Below are positions 33,458 through 41,889 of a DNA stretch of 64,000 nt, in pieces; position 1 is the stretch's first letter, and the number at the start of each line of letters is the position of its first letter. The notes beneath the pieces were generated by a model. That model worked only from the letters and a program-made list of their open reading frames with translations, was not told the DNA's origin and did no database searches. The translations under genes were made by a program, and so were the position numbers. Location of the stretch: assembly GCA_963383645.1 (NCBI GenBank), contig OY726571.1:25186116-25250115 (forward strand), written 5' to 3'. This DNA is from Muscardinus avellanarius. Taxonomy: Eukaryota > Chordata > Mammalia > Rodentia > Gliridae.

Positions 33458-35116
33458 ATGGGAAATAATCCATCTCATCCAATACAAAAGGCTTTAAAAG
33501 CCTTATTAAACGGAAAGGGGTTAAAACTTAGGGATAAGACTATTCAGGGTTTTTTGAGCCAAGTGGATGAGGTGGCCCCTTGGTTTGCAGTATCAGGAAA
33601 CTTGACCCTGGCAAGTTGGGATAAGTTAGGGAAGGATATTAAAAGGGCAGAGAAAAACAATCAAGTCACGGGAGGAACTTATCCTTTGTGGCGCCTCGTC
33701 AGGGCATGTTTGGAGCAGAAATACTACAAACCGCTAGTGCGAGAGGGACAAGTGGCACTTGATCTGTTAAAAGAGGAACGGTCCACTTCCTCTCACCCAG
33801 CTAGTGAACTAGGCTCTGAAGGGGAGGGGGACTCGGACGAGGAACTTGCGGCAATAGAGGAGGAAGTCAGCAGATTAACCCTAGCTACGGGCCCCTCGCA
33901 GGGCTCTGTTCCTCCGCCCTATAATCCCTCAGCTCCAGGACAAAGCGGAGGCCGCTCCTTTAATGAAAAGGTATGGCGTGAGCCGGAAATGTTACTATCC
34001 AGACAGGCTTTCCCCGTGTTTCAACCACAAGGAGGAGGACCTCGGTATCATGAGCCTTTAGATTATAAGCTTGTAAAACATATTGCTGAGTCCGTGCGGA
34101 CTTATGGTACCAATGCTGCATACACCGTAGCCACCTTAGAAAGCATTTACAGGTATGCCATGACCCCTGGAGATTGGCAGAACTTGGCCCGAGCGGCTTT
34201 GACCCCAGGACAATATTTAGATTGGAAGGCTTTCCTTATTGAGTTCGCAGCAGAGCAAGCAGCGGTGAATCAGGCCGCAGGACAACCTGCCTGGAATTTG
34301 GATATGCTTTTGGGACAGGGACAATTTGCTAACAACCAGACCTGTTACCCTCAACAAGTGTATGATCAGATAAACAATTTGGCCACCAGGGCATGGAAAA
34401 GTTTGCCTAATAAAGGGGAGGTGTCAGGCAATCTTACTAAGATAATTCAAGGTCCCACTGAGCCTTTTTCTGATTTTGTGGCTAGGATGGTAGAAGCTGC
34501 TGGACGAATATTCGGGGATGTCGATGCAGCCATGCCACTTGTTAAACAGCTTATTTTCGAACAATGTAATACTGAATGCAAACAAGCTATAAATCCATAT
34601 AAAAGTAAAGGTTTAGAAGTATGGATGAAGTTATGTAGAGAACTCGGCGGACCTTTAACCAACTCGGGGCTCGCTGCGGCTATCATGCAAGTATCTGGCA
34701 GGCAAAAGGGCAATAACAACACCCGACTAGGAAATTGCTTTTCATGTGGGGCGGCAGGGCATTTAAAAAGAGACTGCCCAAAACGAGGCTCTCTCTCTCA
34801 AAAGAGCCCACCAGACCTATGTAAGAGATGTAGAAAAGGCAGACATCCCGCCTCAGAGTGCCGGTCCGTTAAGGATATTGACGGCAATATCCTACCGTCC
34901 CATGATCAGTCGGGACAGGGTCGCCCGCTGTCAAAAAACGGGAAACGGGGCCCCCATCCCCAGGGCCCTTACAAGTATGGGGGCCAACAAATGTACAATG
35001 CTATAGAGACACACCAAACACCCCAATGGCCCAATCTCCAACCGCCCAAGGAATCCGGAGAGCCACTCCCGGTTCAGCGGGATTGGACCTCTGTGCCACC
35101 ACCCGGCTGGTATTAA
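33458..35116 (+). CDS. gag: Gag polyprotein (552 codons, intact)
   Basis: Structural polyprotein for assembly of immature capsids. The first ATG after the leader gives an N-terminal M-G, the usual myristoylation context for membrane targeting. A PPPY late-domain motif lies at residues 152-155, near the expected matrix/p-domain junction. The major homology region of capsid is at about 329-350. Two CX2CX4HX4C zinc knuckles in nucleocapsid are at C427-C440 and C455-C468. The frame is open throughout and the length fits class II Gag. The 3' part carries a slippery heptamer at 34933 from which ribosomes would shift into pro. No inactivating change is visible. Identification as Gag is secure; the cleavage sites are not mapped. 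Confidence 0.93.
   Translation: MGNNPSHPIQKALKALLNGKGLKLRDKTIQGFLSQVDEVAPWFAVSGNLTLASWDKLGKDIKRAEKNNQVTGGTYPLWRLVRACLEQKYYKPLVREGQVALDLLKEERSTSSHPASELGSEGEGDSDEELAAIEEEVSRLTLATGPSQGSVPPPYNPSAPGQSGGRSFNEKVWREPEMLLSRQAFPVFQPQGGGPRYHEPLDYKLVKHIAESVRTYGTNAAYTVATLESIYRYAMTPGDWQNLARAALTPGQYLDWKAFLIEFAAEQAAVNQAAGQPAWNLDMLLGQGQFANNQTCYPQQVYDQINNLATRAWKSLPNKGEVSGNLTKIIQGPTEPFSDFVARMVEAAGRIFGDVDAAMPLVKQLIFEQCNTECKQAINPYKSKGLEVWMKLCRELGGPLTNSGLAAAIMQVSGRQKGNNNTRLGNCFSCGAAGHLKRDCPKRGSLSQKSPPDLCKRCRKGRHPASECRSVKDIDGNILPSHDQSGQGRPLSKNGKRGPHPQGPYKYGGQQMYNAIETHQTPQWPNLQPPKESGEPLPVQRDWTSVPPPGWY
34933..34982 (+). promoter_or_regulatory. gag-pro -1 frameshift signal
   Basis: Slippery heptamer A AAA AAC (34933-34939) is in the Gag phase. 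After an 8-nt spacer, 34948-34953 can pair with 34963-34968 (GGGCCC with GGGCCC). Loop bases 34958-34962 (CCCCA) can pair with 34978-34982 (TGGGG), forming an H-type pseudoknot. The pro frame is open from the slip site. Confidence 0.8.
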
Positions 35117-35886
35117 CCCCTCGAATGGGAATTCAAATTATGTCAACTGATATGTCAGGGCCATTACCCCCAGAAACGGTGGGCATAGTTTTGGGGCGAT
35201 CATCATCCACCATGAAAGGCCTAATAACTCATCCTGGAGTAATTGACCAAGATTATGAGGGCGTTATAAAGGTTATGGTCTCCGCCCCCAGAGGAATTGT
35301 TGCCATCTCTCCTGGTGATCGGATAGCGCAGCTGTTATTATTACCTAGTCTACATTCTCTCTTCCCTTCAAAAAAGGAACAGCGAGGAGAAAAAGGGTTT
35401 GGGTCCTCTGGTACTAATATAATATCTCTCGCCTTTGACATGGGAAAACGACCTTTAATTACTTTGAAAGTGGAGGGAAAGCCGATTCTAGGATTGCTTG
35501 ATACAGGGGCAGATACTAGTGTAATTGCTTCTAAGGATTGGCCCCCCGCCTGGCCCATAAAAAAGGCTGACACACAGCTTAGAGGATTAGGATACATTAA
35601 AACACCTGATATTAGTGCTAGACCCCTTCATTGGGAGGACCAAGAAAAACATTCTGGGACCTTTACACCCTATATGCTGGAAATTCCGGTCTCCTTGTGG
35701 GGTCGAGATCTACTTCTGGACATGGGATTCCGATTACATAATGAATATTCTCCCCAGGCGCTACATATGTTTAACAAGCAAGGTTTTCATCCATCATTTG
35801 GATTAGGGCGAAACCTACAGGGACGGAGGAGCCCTGTCCCCACTGAAGGACAAAACACTAAACAGGGATTGGGTTTTGTGGAGTAG
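34933..35886 (+). CDS. pro: Pro: dUTPase plus aspartic protease (intact)
   Basis: Made as a Gag-Pro fusion by -1 frameshift; no ATG is needed, though an ATG lies at 35026 and the residue numbers below count from it. The N-terminal half is a trimeric-type dUTPase with all five motifs recognisable: PGSAGLDLCA (15-24), GRSS (57-60), GVIDQDYEG (71-79), SPGDRIAQ (95-102) and GFGSSG (124-129). It hydrolyses dUTP to limit uracil in viral DNA. The retropepsin follows, with active-site DTGA at 159-162 and a conserved GRDLL region (226-230). A glycine-rich G-patch-like segment (about 253-266) ends the protein, a feature of betaretroviral proteases. The frame is intact to the stop at 35884-35886. Confidence 0.9.
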   Translation, partial: KKRETGPPSPGPLQVWGPTNVQCYRDTPNTPMAQSPTAQGIRRATPGSAGLDLCATTRLVLTPRMGIQIMSTDMSGPLPPETVGIVLGRSSSTMKGLITHPGVIDQDYEGVIKVMVSAPRGIVAISPGDRIAQLLLLPSLHSLFPSKKEQRGEKGFGSSGTNIISLAFDMGKRPLITLKVEGKPILGLLDTGADTSVIASKDWPPAWPIKKADTQLRGLGYIKTPDISARPLHWEDQEKHSGTFTPYMLEIPVSLWGRDLLLDMGFRLHNEYSPQALHMFNKQGFHPSFGLGRNLQGRRSPVPTEGQNTKQGLGFVE

Positions 35887-35949
35887 CCACTGGGGAGGCA
35901 ATTCCCATCACTTGGAAGACGGGGGATCCAGTATGGGTTTCCCAGTGGC
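35871..35949 (+). promoter_or_regulatory. pro-pol -1 frameshift signal
   Basis: G GGT TTT (35871-35877) is an X XXY YYZ heptamer in the Pro phase, within the only window (35862-35886) where pro and pol frames overlap. After 8 nt, GCCACTGGG (35886-35894) is perfectly complementary to CCCAGTGGC (35941-35949), a 9-bp stem closing a 46-nt loop. Confidence 0.72.
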
Positions 35950-38480
35950 CTCTCCCCCGTGAAAAATTGGAAGCAGTAAAAGAGTTAGTAAAAGAACAAC
36001 TAAAATTAGGACATATCCAATCATCCACATCACCCTGGAATACCCCTATATTTGTAATAAAGAAAAAATCAGGAAAATGGAGACTATTACATGATCTCCG
36101 AGCCATAAATGAACAAATGCAAGTTATGGGACCAGTCCAACGTGGACTCCCCCTTCTCTCAACTATTCCAAAATTCTGGCCAATTATAGTGATTGATATA
36201 AAAGATTGCTTTTTCTCTATACCATTAAATCCTCTAGATACCCCACGTTTTGCTTTTACTGTGCCATCCCTAAACCAAGAGCAAATTGACCAGAGATATG
36301 AATGGAGAGTGCTCCCCCAGGGTATGGCGAATAGCCCCACTCTTTGTCAACTATATGTGGATGCTGCCTTACAACCTGTTAGGGATAAATTCCCTCCATT
36401 GCGTTGTCTCCATTATATGGATGATATCCTATTAGCCTGTGAAAATGAAAAGGTACTGGATGAAGCGTATTGTGTGCTTGTTAAAGCCCTTGAGGAAAAG
36501 GGTTTAGTTATAGCATCTGAAAAGGTTCAAAAGGGCACCGTCACCCATTTTTTGGGAAATATTCTTTATCCCAATTTTGTCACGCCTCAAAAGGTCACCA
36601 TTCGTACAGACCAGTTACACACTTTAAATGATTTTCAAAAGTTATTAGGAGATATTAATTGGATACGTCCTGCTTTAGGAATCCCAAATTTTATGCTAAA
36701 ACCTTTATATGATATCCTCAAAGGAGATTCTTCCTTAACCTCTCCTAGAATGCTGACTGCTGAAGCCCGGGAAGCCTTAAGTTTGGTAGAACAAGCTTTA
36801 ACTAAGGCTTCCCTTAAGCGCATTTCACCGAGGGATTCTATTTGGGCATGCATACTGGCTACTGAGCTCCAACCCACTGGGGTCTTATGGCAACAAGGAC
36901 CTTTATTATGGATTCATCCTAAACTATCTCCTCAAAAGGTTATTGAGTATTATCCCTCTATGGTGGCAAAGGTTGCTGTTCTTGCCATACAGCAATGTAT
37001 TCAACATTTTGGCCAAACCCCTAATAAGCTTATTGTTCCCTATAGTAAACACCAAATATTAATTTTACAAACCTCCCTGGATGATTGGGCTATATTACGA
37101 TGTGTGTTTAATGGAGAGATAGATAATCACTTACCTAAAGATCCTATATTACATTTTGCAACTCAACATCCTATTATCTTTCCAACCATAACCAGAAGAA
37201 CACCTATACCCTTCGCTATCAATATTTTTACTGATGGATCAAAATCTGGCCTTGGAACTTTTATGATAGAAGGACAAAAACCCATAGTTGTTCAATATCA
37301 GCATATATCACCTCAGCTAGTTGAACTAAATATTATATTAGAAGTGTTTGAGAGATATGATTCTTCCTTTAATTTGTTATCGGACTCCTCCTATGCTGTA
37401 GAGATGATAAAGTCCCTTGAATGTGCGGGGCAAATATCAACACATACGCCCATCCACTACTTGGCATCTAAAATTCAACATTTAATTTTGATGAGGAAAA
37501 ATCCCTTTTATGTACAACATATTAGGGCACATACAGGCTTACCAGGGCCTGTTGCCCAAGGTAATGATTATGTAGATAAGCTTACGAAGATGCCCATGAT
37601 TTTCTCTCTCACCCCACTTCAACGGGCACAAGATTTTCATCGCCAGTTTCATGTAAATGCTAAAACTTTACAGATTAAATTTAAAATTCCTCGTTGTCAA
37701 GCCCGTGACATCATCAAGGCCTGTGGTACTTGTGCACCCTTTATCCCCTCTTCTAATGTTGGTGTTTGCCCACGTGGGTTGCTCCCCTTACATTTATGGC
37801 AAATGGATGTGACCCATATACCTGAATTTGGCTCTGTTAAGTATGTACATGTTTCTGTTGATACTGTTTCTGGAATTATATATGCTTCTACTCACACAGG
37901 GGAAAAAGCTCGTGACGTTATCGCTCATTGTCTTGAAGCTTGGGCAGCATGGAATGTGCCAAAAGAAATAAAAACTGATAATGGTCCGGCTTATACCTCA
38001 CAAAAATTTCAGTCTTTCTGTAAACAGATGGGCGTAACATTAAAACATGGCCTTCCATATAATCCTCAAGGACAGGGCATTGTTAAACGCGCCCATTGCA
38101 CAATAAAAGAATGTCTAATAAAACAAAAAGGGGGAATAGGTGAGAATCTGAAACCAAGGCAGCGATTATCTTTGGCACTTTTTACTTTAAATTTTTTAAA
38201 TTTAGATATTAATGGCAAATCGGCCGCAGATCGCCATTTTTGTCTTTCTAGTATTCCCCATGATATGGTAAAATGGAAAGATGTCCTCACCGGAAAATGG
38301 AAGGGACCTGATCCGGTACTCACATGGGCCAGAGGTTCTGTTTGTGTTTTCCCACAGGACGGAACCGATCCGATTTGGATCCCAGAGAGACTGACTCGTC
38401 AAATAATATCGCAAGATGGCGCCTCAGGGATGGATACACCTGATCACCATGCTGATCTGGACAAAACCAGTATGGAGTGA
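35874..38480 (+). CDS. pol: Pol: reverse transcriptase, RNase H, integrase
   Basis: Expressed after the second frameshift. The frame is open from 35862; residue numbers here count from the internal ATG at 35967. RT has the first catalytic Asp in VIDIKD (D77) and YMDD (150-153). RNase H has D423, E453, D473 and D537. Integrase has an HHCC zinc site (H558, H562, C586, C589), then D614 and D671. The third acidic residue of D,D-35-E should be at 707, but the codon there is AAA (Lys) within QGIVKRAH. All motifs except this Glu are intact, and no stop or frameshift interrupts the frame. As read, RT and RNase H could be active and integrase should not be. Confidence 0.92.
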   Translation, partial: FCGVATGEAIPITWKTGDPVWVSQWPLPREKLEAVKELVKEQLKLGHIQSSTSPWNTPIFVIKKKSGKWRLLHDLRAINEQMQVMGPVQRGLPLLSTIPKFWPIIVIDIKDCFFSIPLNPLDTPRFAFTVPSLNQEQIDQRYEWRVLPQGMANSPTLCQLYVDAALQPVRDKFPPLRCLHYMDDILLACENEKVLDEAYCVLVKALEEKGLVIASEKVQKGTVTHFLGNILYPNFVTPQKVTIRTDQLHTLNDFQKLLGDINWIRPALGIPNFMLKPLYDILKGDSSLTSPRMLTAEAREALSLVEQALTKASLKRISPRDSIWACILATELQPTGVLWQQGPLLWIHPKLSPQKVIEYYPSMVAKVAVLAIQQCIQHFGQTPNKLIVPYSKHQILILQTSLDDWAILRCVFNGEIDNHLPKDPILHFATQHPIIFPTITRRTPIPFAINIFTDGSKSGLGTFMIEGQKPIVVQYQHISPQLVELNIILEVFERYDSSFNLLSDSSYAVEMIKSLECAGQISTHTPIHYLASKIQHLILMRKNPFYVQHIRAHTGLPGPVAQGNDYVDKLTKMPMIFSLTPLQRAQDFHRQFHVNAKTLQIKFKIPRCQARDIIKACGTCAPFIPSSNVGVCPRGLLPLHLWQMDVTHIPEFGSVKYVHVSVDTVSGIIYASTHTGEKARDVIAHCLEAWAAWNVPKEIKTDNGPAYTSQKFQSFCKQMGVTLKHGLPYNPQGQGIVKRAHCTIKECLIKQKGGIGENLKPRQRLSLALFTLNFLNLDINGKSAADRHFCLSSIPHDMVKWKDVLTGKWKGPDPVLTWARGSVCVFPQDGTDPIWIPERLTRQIISQDGASGMDTPDHHADLDKTSME

Positions 38481-38589
38481 GCAACAATGGGGCAACTGGA
38501 GCTGGGAGTTTGATAAACTCACCGAACAATTACGTGCTGAAATCATCAAGGTCAACACCACCCGAATCGACCGAACAATTACGTGCTGA
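38416..38589 (+). pseudogene. Env-region ORF, N-terminal piece (57 codons)
   Basis: ATG 38416 overlaps the end of pol. The first residues are hydrophobic and signal-peptide-like (MAPQGWIHLITMLI), followed by a Trp-rich short stretch. The frame stops at 38587-38589, inside the second copy of a 49-bp tandem duplication. It appears to be the start of a residual membrane-protein gene left after loss of most of env. Confidence 0.5.
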
Positions 38590-38860
38590 AATCATCAAGG
38601 TCAACACCACCCGAATCGACCCCAAAGTGGCCCAAACGCTGGCGTCCCGGATCCAGAAGGCAGCATTCCATCTAAAAGAATGGGCCGGGTTGGGAGCATT
38701 GGGATTTTGTTTTGTTTTCCTGTGCATTCTATGTCTCTGTTGCCTGAGACGTTTATTTCTGCAGAGGGCCAAGGATCAGATGCTCCTAGCTCAGGCTTTC
38801 ATGGCGGTTGAAGCAGGACAATCGCCTACTGTTTGGCTAGCCGCAATGGAAAAATCATAA
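38477..38860 (+). CDS. Env-region ORF, C-terminal membrane piece
   Basis: 127-codon frame. After a hydrophilic, charged segment (from the second duplication copy on), a strongly hydrophobic Cys-rich segment of about 20 residues (LGALGFCFVFLCILCLCCL) is followed by a basic RRLFLQRAK patch and a 40-residue tail. That is the layout of a retroviral transmembrane subunit anchor and cytoplasmic tail. No surface subunit, furin site or fusion peptide is visible in the roughly 570 bp between pol and the LTR. Whether this ATG is used is unknown. Confidence 0.45.
   Translation: MSNNGATGAGSLINSPNNYVLKSSRSTPPESTEQLRAEIIKVNTTRIDPKVAQTLASRIQKAAFHLKEWAGLGALGFCFVFLCILCLCCLRRLFLQRAKDQMLLAQAFMAVEAGQSPTVWLAAMEKS
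38521..38618. repeat. 49-bp tandem duplication in env remnant
   Basis: Units at 38521-38569 and 38570-38618 match exactly over 49 bp (starting 'accgaacaattacgtgctg'). As 49 is not a multiple of 3, the duplication puts the N-terminal and C-terminal pieces in different frames. Confidence 0.95.
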
Positions 38861-39035
38861 AGCAGAATGTCAGCAAGGACTGCACTTGGGACCCCGGGAG
38901 GGTGCATCCCAAGGAGGATATGCTCAGCTGCATACGGGTTACCACTGTATTGCTCGCCCGTCCCTGCAAAAAAGGTGGTGGCAAATAATTGCATAAACTA
39001 TAGCAGGGGTTGAGTTCTCTATCCTCTTCTGCTTA

Positions 39036-39053
39036 AAAACAAAAAGGGGGAAC
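39036..39053 (+). other. Polypurine tract
   Basis: 'aaaaacaaaaagggggaac' immediately precedes the 3' LTR, where plus-strand synthesis is primed in retroviruses. Confidence 0.75.
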
Positions 39054-39369
39054 TGTGAAGAGCCCCACCCATTGCCTGCTAGCTCGAAGACCTAAAAATA
39101 GCGCCGAGCGGAAGCTCTGTGAGGCCCATTAAGCAGTAAACAACTTTCAGGAAGTCCGGTAACCGGAGCATGGGGCGCACGGGAACACAACATACCACTG
39201 TTTGTAACAAATGAGCTAATTTTGCATGGAGCGAGTGATCTAAGTGCTGATTGGCTGCTTGGGATATATAAGCGGGGAGCGGGGAGCGGAGAGGAGAAGA
39301 GTATGTAAGAGCCTGGAATAATAAAGAGTCCGAAGAAGATCGTCTCCGGTGTCGTGCTTGAAAGCGGCA
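39054..39369 (+). repeat. 3' LTR
   Basis: 316 bp, read base by base as identical to the 5' LTR. The AATAAA at 39320-39325 is the expected proviral polyadenylation signal. Confidence 0.95.
39320..39325 (+). terminator. 3' LTR polyadenylation signal
   Basis: AATAAA in the 3' LTR, in sense with the presumed host gene. A GT-rich stretch ('cggtgtcgtgcttg') follows about 25 bp later, suitable as a downstream element. Confidence 0.65.
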
Positions 39370-39375
39370 CCTTTT
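39370..39375. repeat. Proviral target-site duplication, right
   Basis: 'cctttt', matching 32914-32919. Confidence 0.85.
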
Positions 39376-39956
39376 AAATGTATAACATCTAAAAACAAAA
39401 TGAAGCCCTCCGCCAGGCTGGGTACGTATCCACGGGCAGATTTGGCTGATCTGCCACTGGGCAACCTTGCTTGTGTATGCTCTTTTCTTCTTCCTTTTCC
39501 AACAGCCAAGTCCCTCCAGTGGTTCAGCTCAAAAGGCCACTCACAGAGTTGGAGAAACCTCTCCCTCTGTGGCCAAGTAGTCAAGAACCTACAAGCAGCT
39601 GTTCCAGCACCTCTCCAGGGCTGCTCAGAACTCCTAGCCTCAGTCAGAGGCAATCATAGTGCCCTGAAGATGTCTTCGACTTATAAACTCATATGAGCCA
39701 TCTAAAAAGAGTGTAGCTATGAGTTAAATGGCCTGGAATGAAAAGAGTGGCCTCCCCCGACTTCTACCGGGGCTTGTTCAGGTTACAAACAGCTTTAGAA
39801 AACGAACACACTGGACTCAGATAAGGAGATGAACTGGGAGCTTCATACAATGTGTCAAGCTCGAGGTGGTGACAGCAAATGGCCATCCAACTTCAACCTC
39901 CTGGGTGTTTCTCTGTCACTAGAGAAACACAAACATGCATCAGGAAATTGATTTTA
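39376..39956. other. Intronic stretch between provirus and L1
   Basis: Open frames at 39349-39696 start inside the LTR and are not convincing. No gene recognised. Confidence 0.45.
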
Positions 39957-39973
39957 GAAAAGGCTTCCTTCCC
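39957..39973. repeat. Half-L1 target-site duplication, left
   Basis: 'gaaaaggcttccttccc', repeated at 42751-42767. A preceding A also matches, so the duplication may be 18 bp. Confidence 0.9.
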
Positions 39974-40768
39974 AGCAGACTTCCGGGAAGATGGTGACCG
40001 AGAAAAGCGGGGCTTAAGAGCCCCGCTAACAACTAATCTCCATTACCACAAAATTAGCGCCTTTCATAGCCAGAAAACACCATCACCAGAGAAACAAAAA
40101 AATCACCAGGCTCCAGAGAGAAAGTGGACTGAGAACAGAGCTCAGAGCCACAGAGTAGATACACCGGCCTCACGCCCGAGGCCGCGGCAGCAGCGCCATA
40201 CTGCCGGTGGCAGCGGCGACTTCACCGGACGGCTACAGCAAGCCAAGGTGAGCTGCTGAGGAACAGCCAGGCAGGATTTCTTGCCGCAGGTAAAATCTAA
40301 AGCTCCCAGTGGCTGAGCTCAGCACACGCTGCAGGGATTCAGAGTCGAAATCAAAACCAAGAAGAAATACGCCAGCCTCACGGCTGAGGGCGTGGCAGCG
40401 GCGCCATATTGCCACCGGCGGCAGCAGCAGAGAATTCACCGAATCCAGTACAGCTACATCTACGTACTCAAGAACAGTGAGTCAAATTGCGGGCCACAGA
40501 GGAGAAATCCCAGTACTGTACTCCCTGGGACTTGACCCAGGGGGGAGGGGCGGTGGCAGAGATACCACACCATAGGAGAACGTGCAACCTGGCACCCCTC
40601 ACAGTCTAAAGCAGCCTCTATTGACTCTCTGAGTCTGAGACTCTGTGATACAACCCAGTAAAGGAGTAGTGGGGTCTGAGATACTACAGACTCGAGATCC
40701 AGAACACCTTAAGCGAAGTCATAGTGACCCAAGGGAAGAACCCAGAGAAGGTACAAACTTCCGAAATC
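39974..40768 (+). promoter_or_regulatory. Half-L1 5' UTR with two GC-rich monomers
   Basis: Contains 'gggaagatggtgaccgag' near the 5' end. Two related CpG-rich segments lie at about 40160-40215 and 40365-40440, sharing 'cctcacgcccgaggccg/cctcacggctgagggcg', 'gcagcggcgccata' and 'ttcaccg'. Such monomers carry promoter activity in some rodent L1s; that role here is inference. Confidence 0.5.
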
Positions 40769-41686
40769 ATGGGAAAGAGGAATAATACTGGAGCAATGAA
40801 TGCCCACAACCCCACAACATCAGAACCCGATAAAACAGAAAATCAGAGATTTCTAGAAGATTAAATCAGGAAAATAACAGTAGAAATAATAGAGGTGCTT
40901 CGAAAAGAACTCAGAGAGAGCCAAAAAGAGATAAAGGATGTAATTAATGAAGTAAAGGCCTCAATTCAAAGCACACACAACCGATTAGACCACGTGGAGA
41001 ACAGAATCTCGCTCTTAGAAGATGATAATTACAAAAATGAACGCATAGTTTCTAATCTAGGAAAAAATATCCGACAGCAGGAATCTGATATTGAAGAAAT
41101 ATGGGCCCATTTTAAGAGAGCTAACCTAAGAATAATTGGAATAGAGGAGGGAAAAGAAAGTGAAACCAAAGGGATCAACAATCTCTTCAAGGAAGTAATA
41201 GCAGAAAATTTTCCAAACATAGAGCAAGAGGTTGATACACAGGTCCAGGAAACTTATAGAACTCCCTTTAGACAGGATCGGAGAAGAGGATCCCCACGCC
41301 ACATAATTGTCAAAACGACCAATGTGGAAGCCAAACAGAGAATCTTAAAGGCAACAAAAACAAAGGGCCAAGTGACATTCAGAGGCAAACCAATTAGAAT
41401 CACTCCAGACTTCCCAAAACAAGTCATGAGAGCCAGAAAGGCTTGGAGTAACATATTCCAAACTCTGAAAGAAAACAACTTCCAGCCAAAAATTTCCTAC
41501 CCAGCAAAACTTTCTATCAAATTAGATGGAGAAATAAGAAGCTTCCATGACAAACAGAAACTGAAGGAATTTATGTCTTCAAAACCAGCACTAGAGAAAA
41601 TACTCAAAGAGATTAACTACAAAGAAGAAATAGGTAACACACACCAGAACCAGAGAAATAAGAGTTTCCATCCAACAGACAACTAA
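40769..41686 (+). pseudogene. L1 ORF1 with one nonsense codon
   Basis: The frame from ATG 40769 has a TAA at 40862-40864 and then stays open for 263 codons from ATG 40895. The protein shows an N-terminal coiled coil (heptad-like, about residues 1-70 from 40895). The L1 ORF1p RNA-binding core follows (NLRIIGIEEGKE, then TKGQVTFRGKPIRITPDF), ending in the C-terminal domain (NFQPKISYPAKLS...). L1 ORF1p forms trimers that coat L1 RNA. Apart from the stop, no frameshift is visible. Confidence 0.88.
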
Positions 41687-41889
41687 GATTGGTTATCTGT
41701 GGAGATTCATTATTTATGTTAGTCTTTTACCTATCTCTAAATGGTATTGTTTGCCTTTATTGTTGTTAATTTTTAGGATTTCTAGTTGGAATATTAATAT
41801 ACCTTCAGATATAGCATTTGGAAATATTTTATCCCATTCTATTAGTAACTGTTAACTCTGTTTACATTGTCTTTGGATATACAATATTT

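Larger units (their letters stand above)
32920..39369 (+). mobile_element. Class II (betaretrovirus-like) provirus, 6,450 bp
   Basis: LTR - leader - gag - pro(dUTPase/protease) - pol - short env-region remnant - LTR, flanked by a 6-bp duplication. The LTRs are 316 bp each and read as identical, and gag, pro and pol are all uninterrupted, so the insertion is evolutionarily young. gag, pro and pol lie in three successive -1 frames, with CCHC fingers in Gag and a dUTPase fused upstream of the protease. These traits place it with betaretrovirus-like ERVs. A full envelope gene is missing. It sits in sense orientation relative to the flanking GALNTL6-like exons. I cannot name the family. Confidence 0.93.

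Noticed and set aside
32958..33482. 174-codon minus-strand frame over the 5' LTR and leader
   Set aside because: The LTR part recurs identically in the 3' LTR. It is a shadow of the viral sequence, without a recognised domain.
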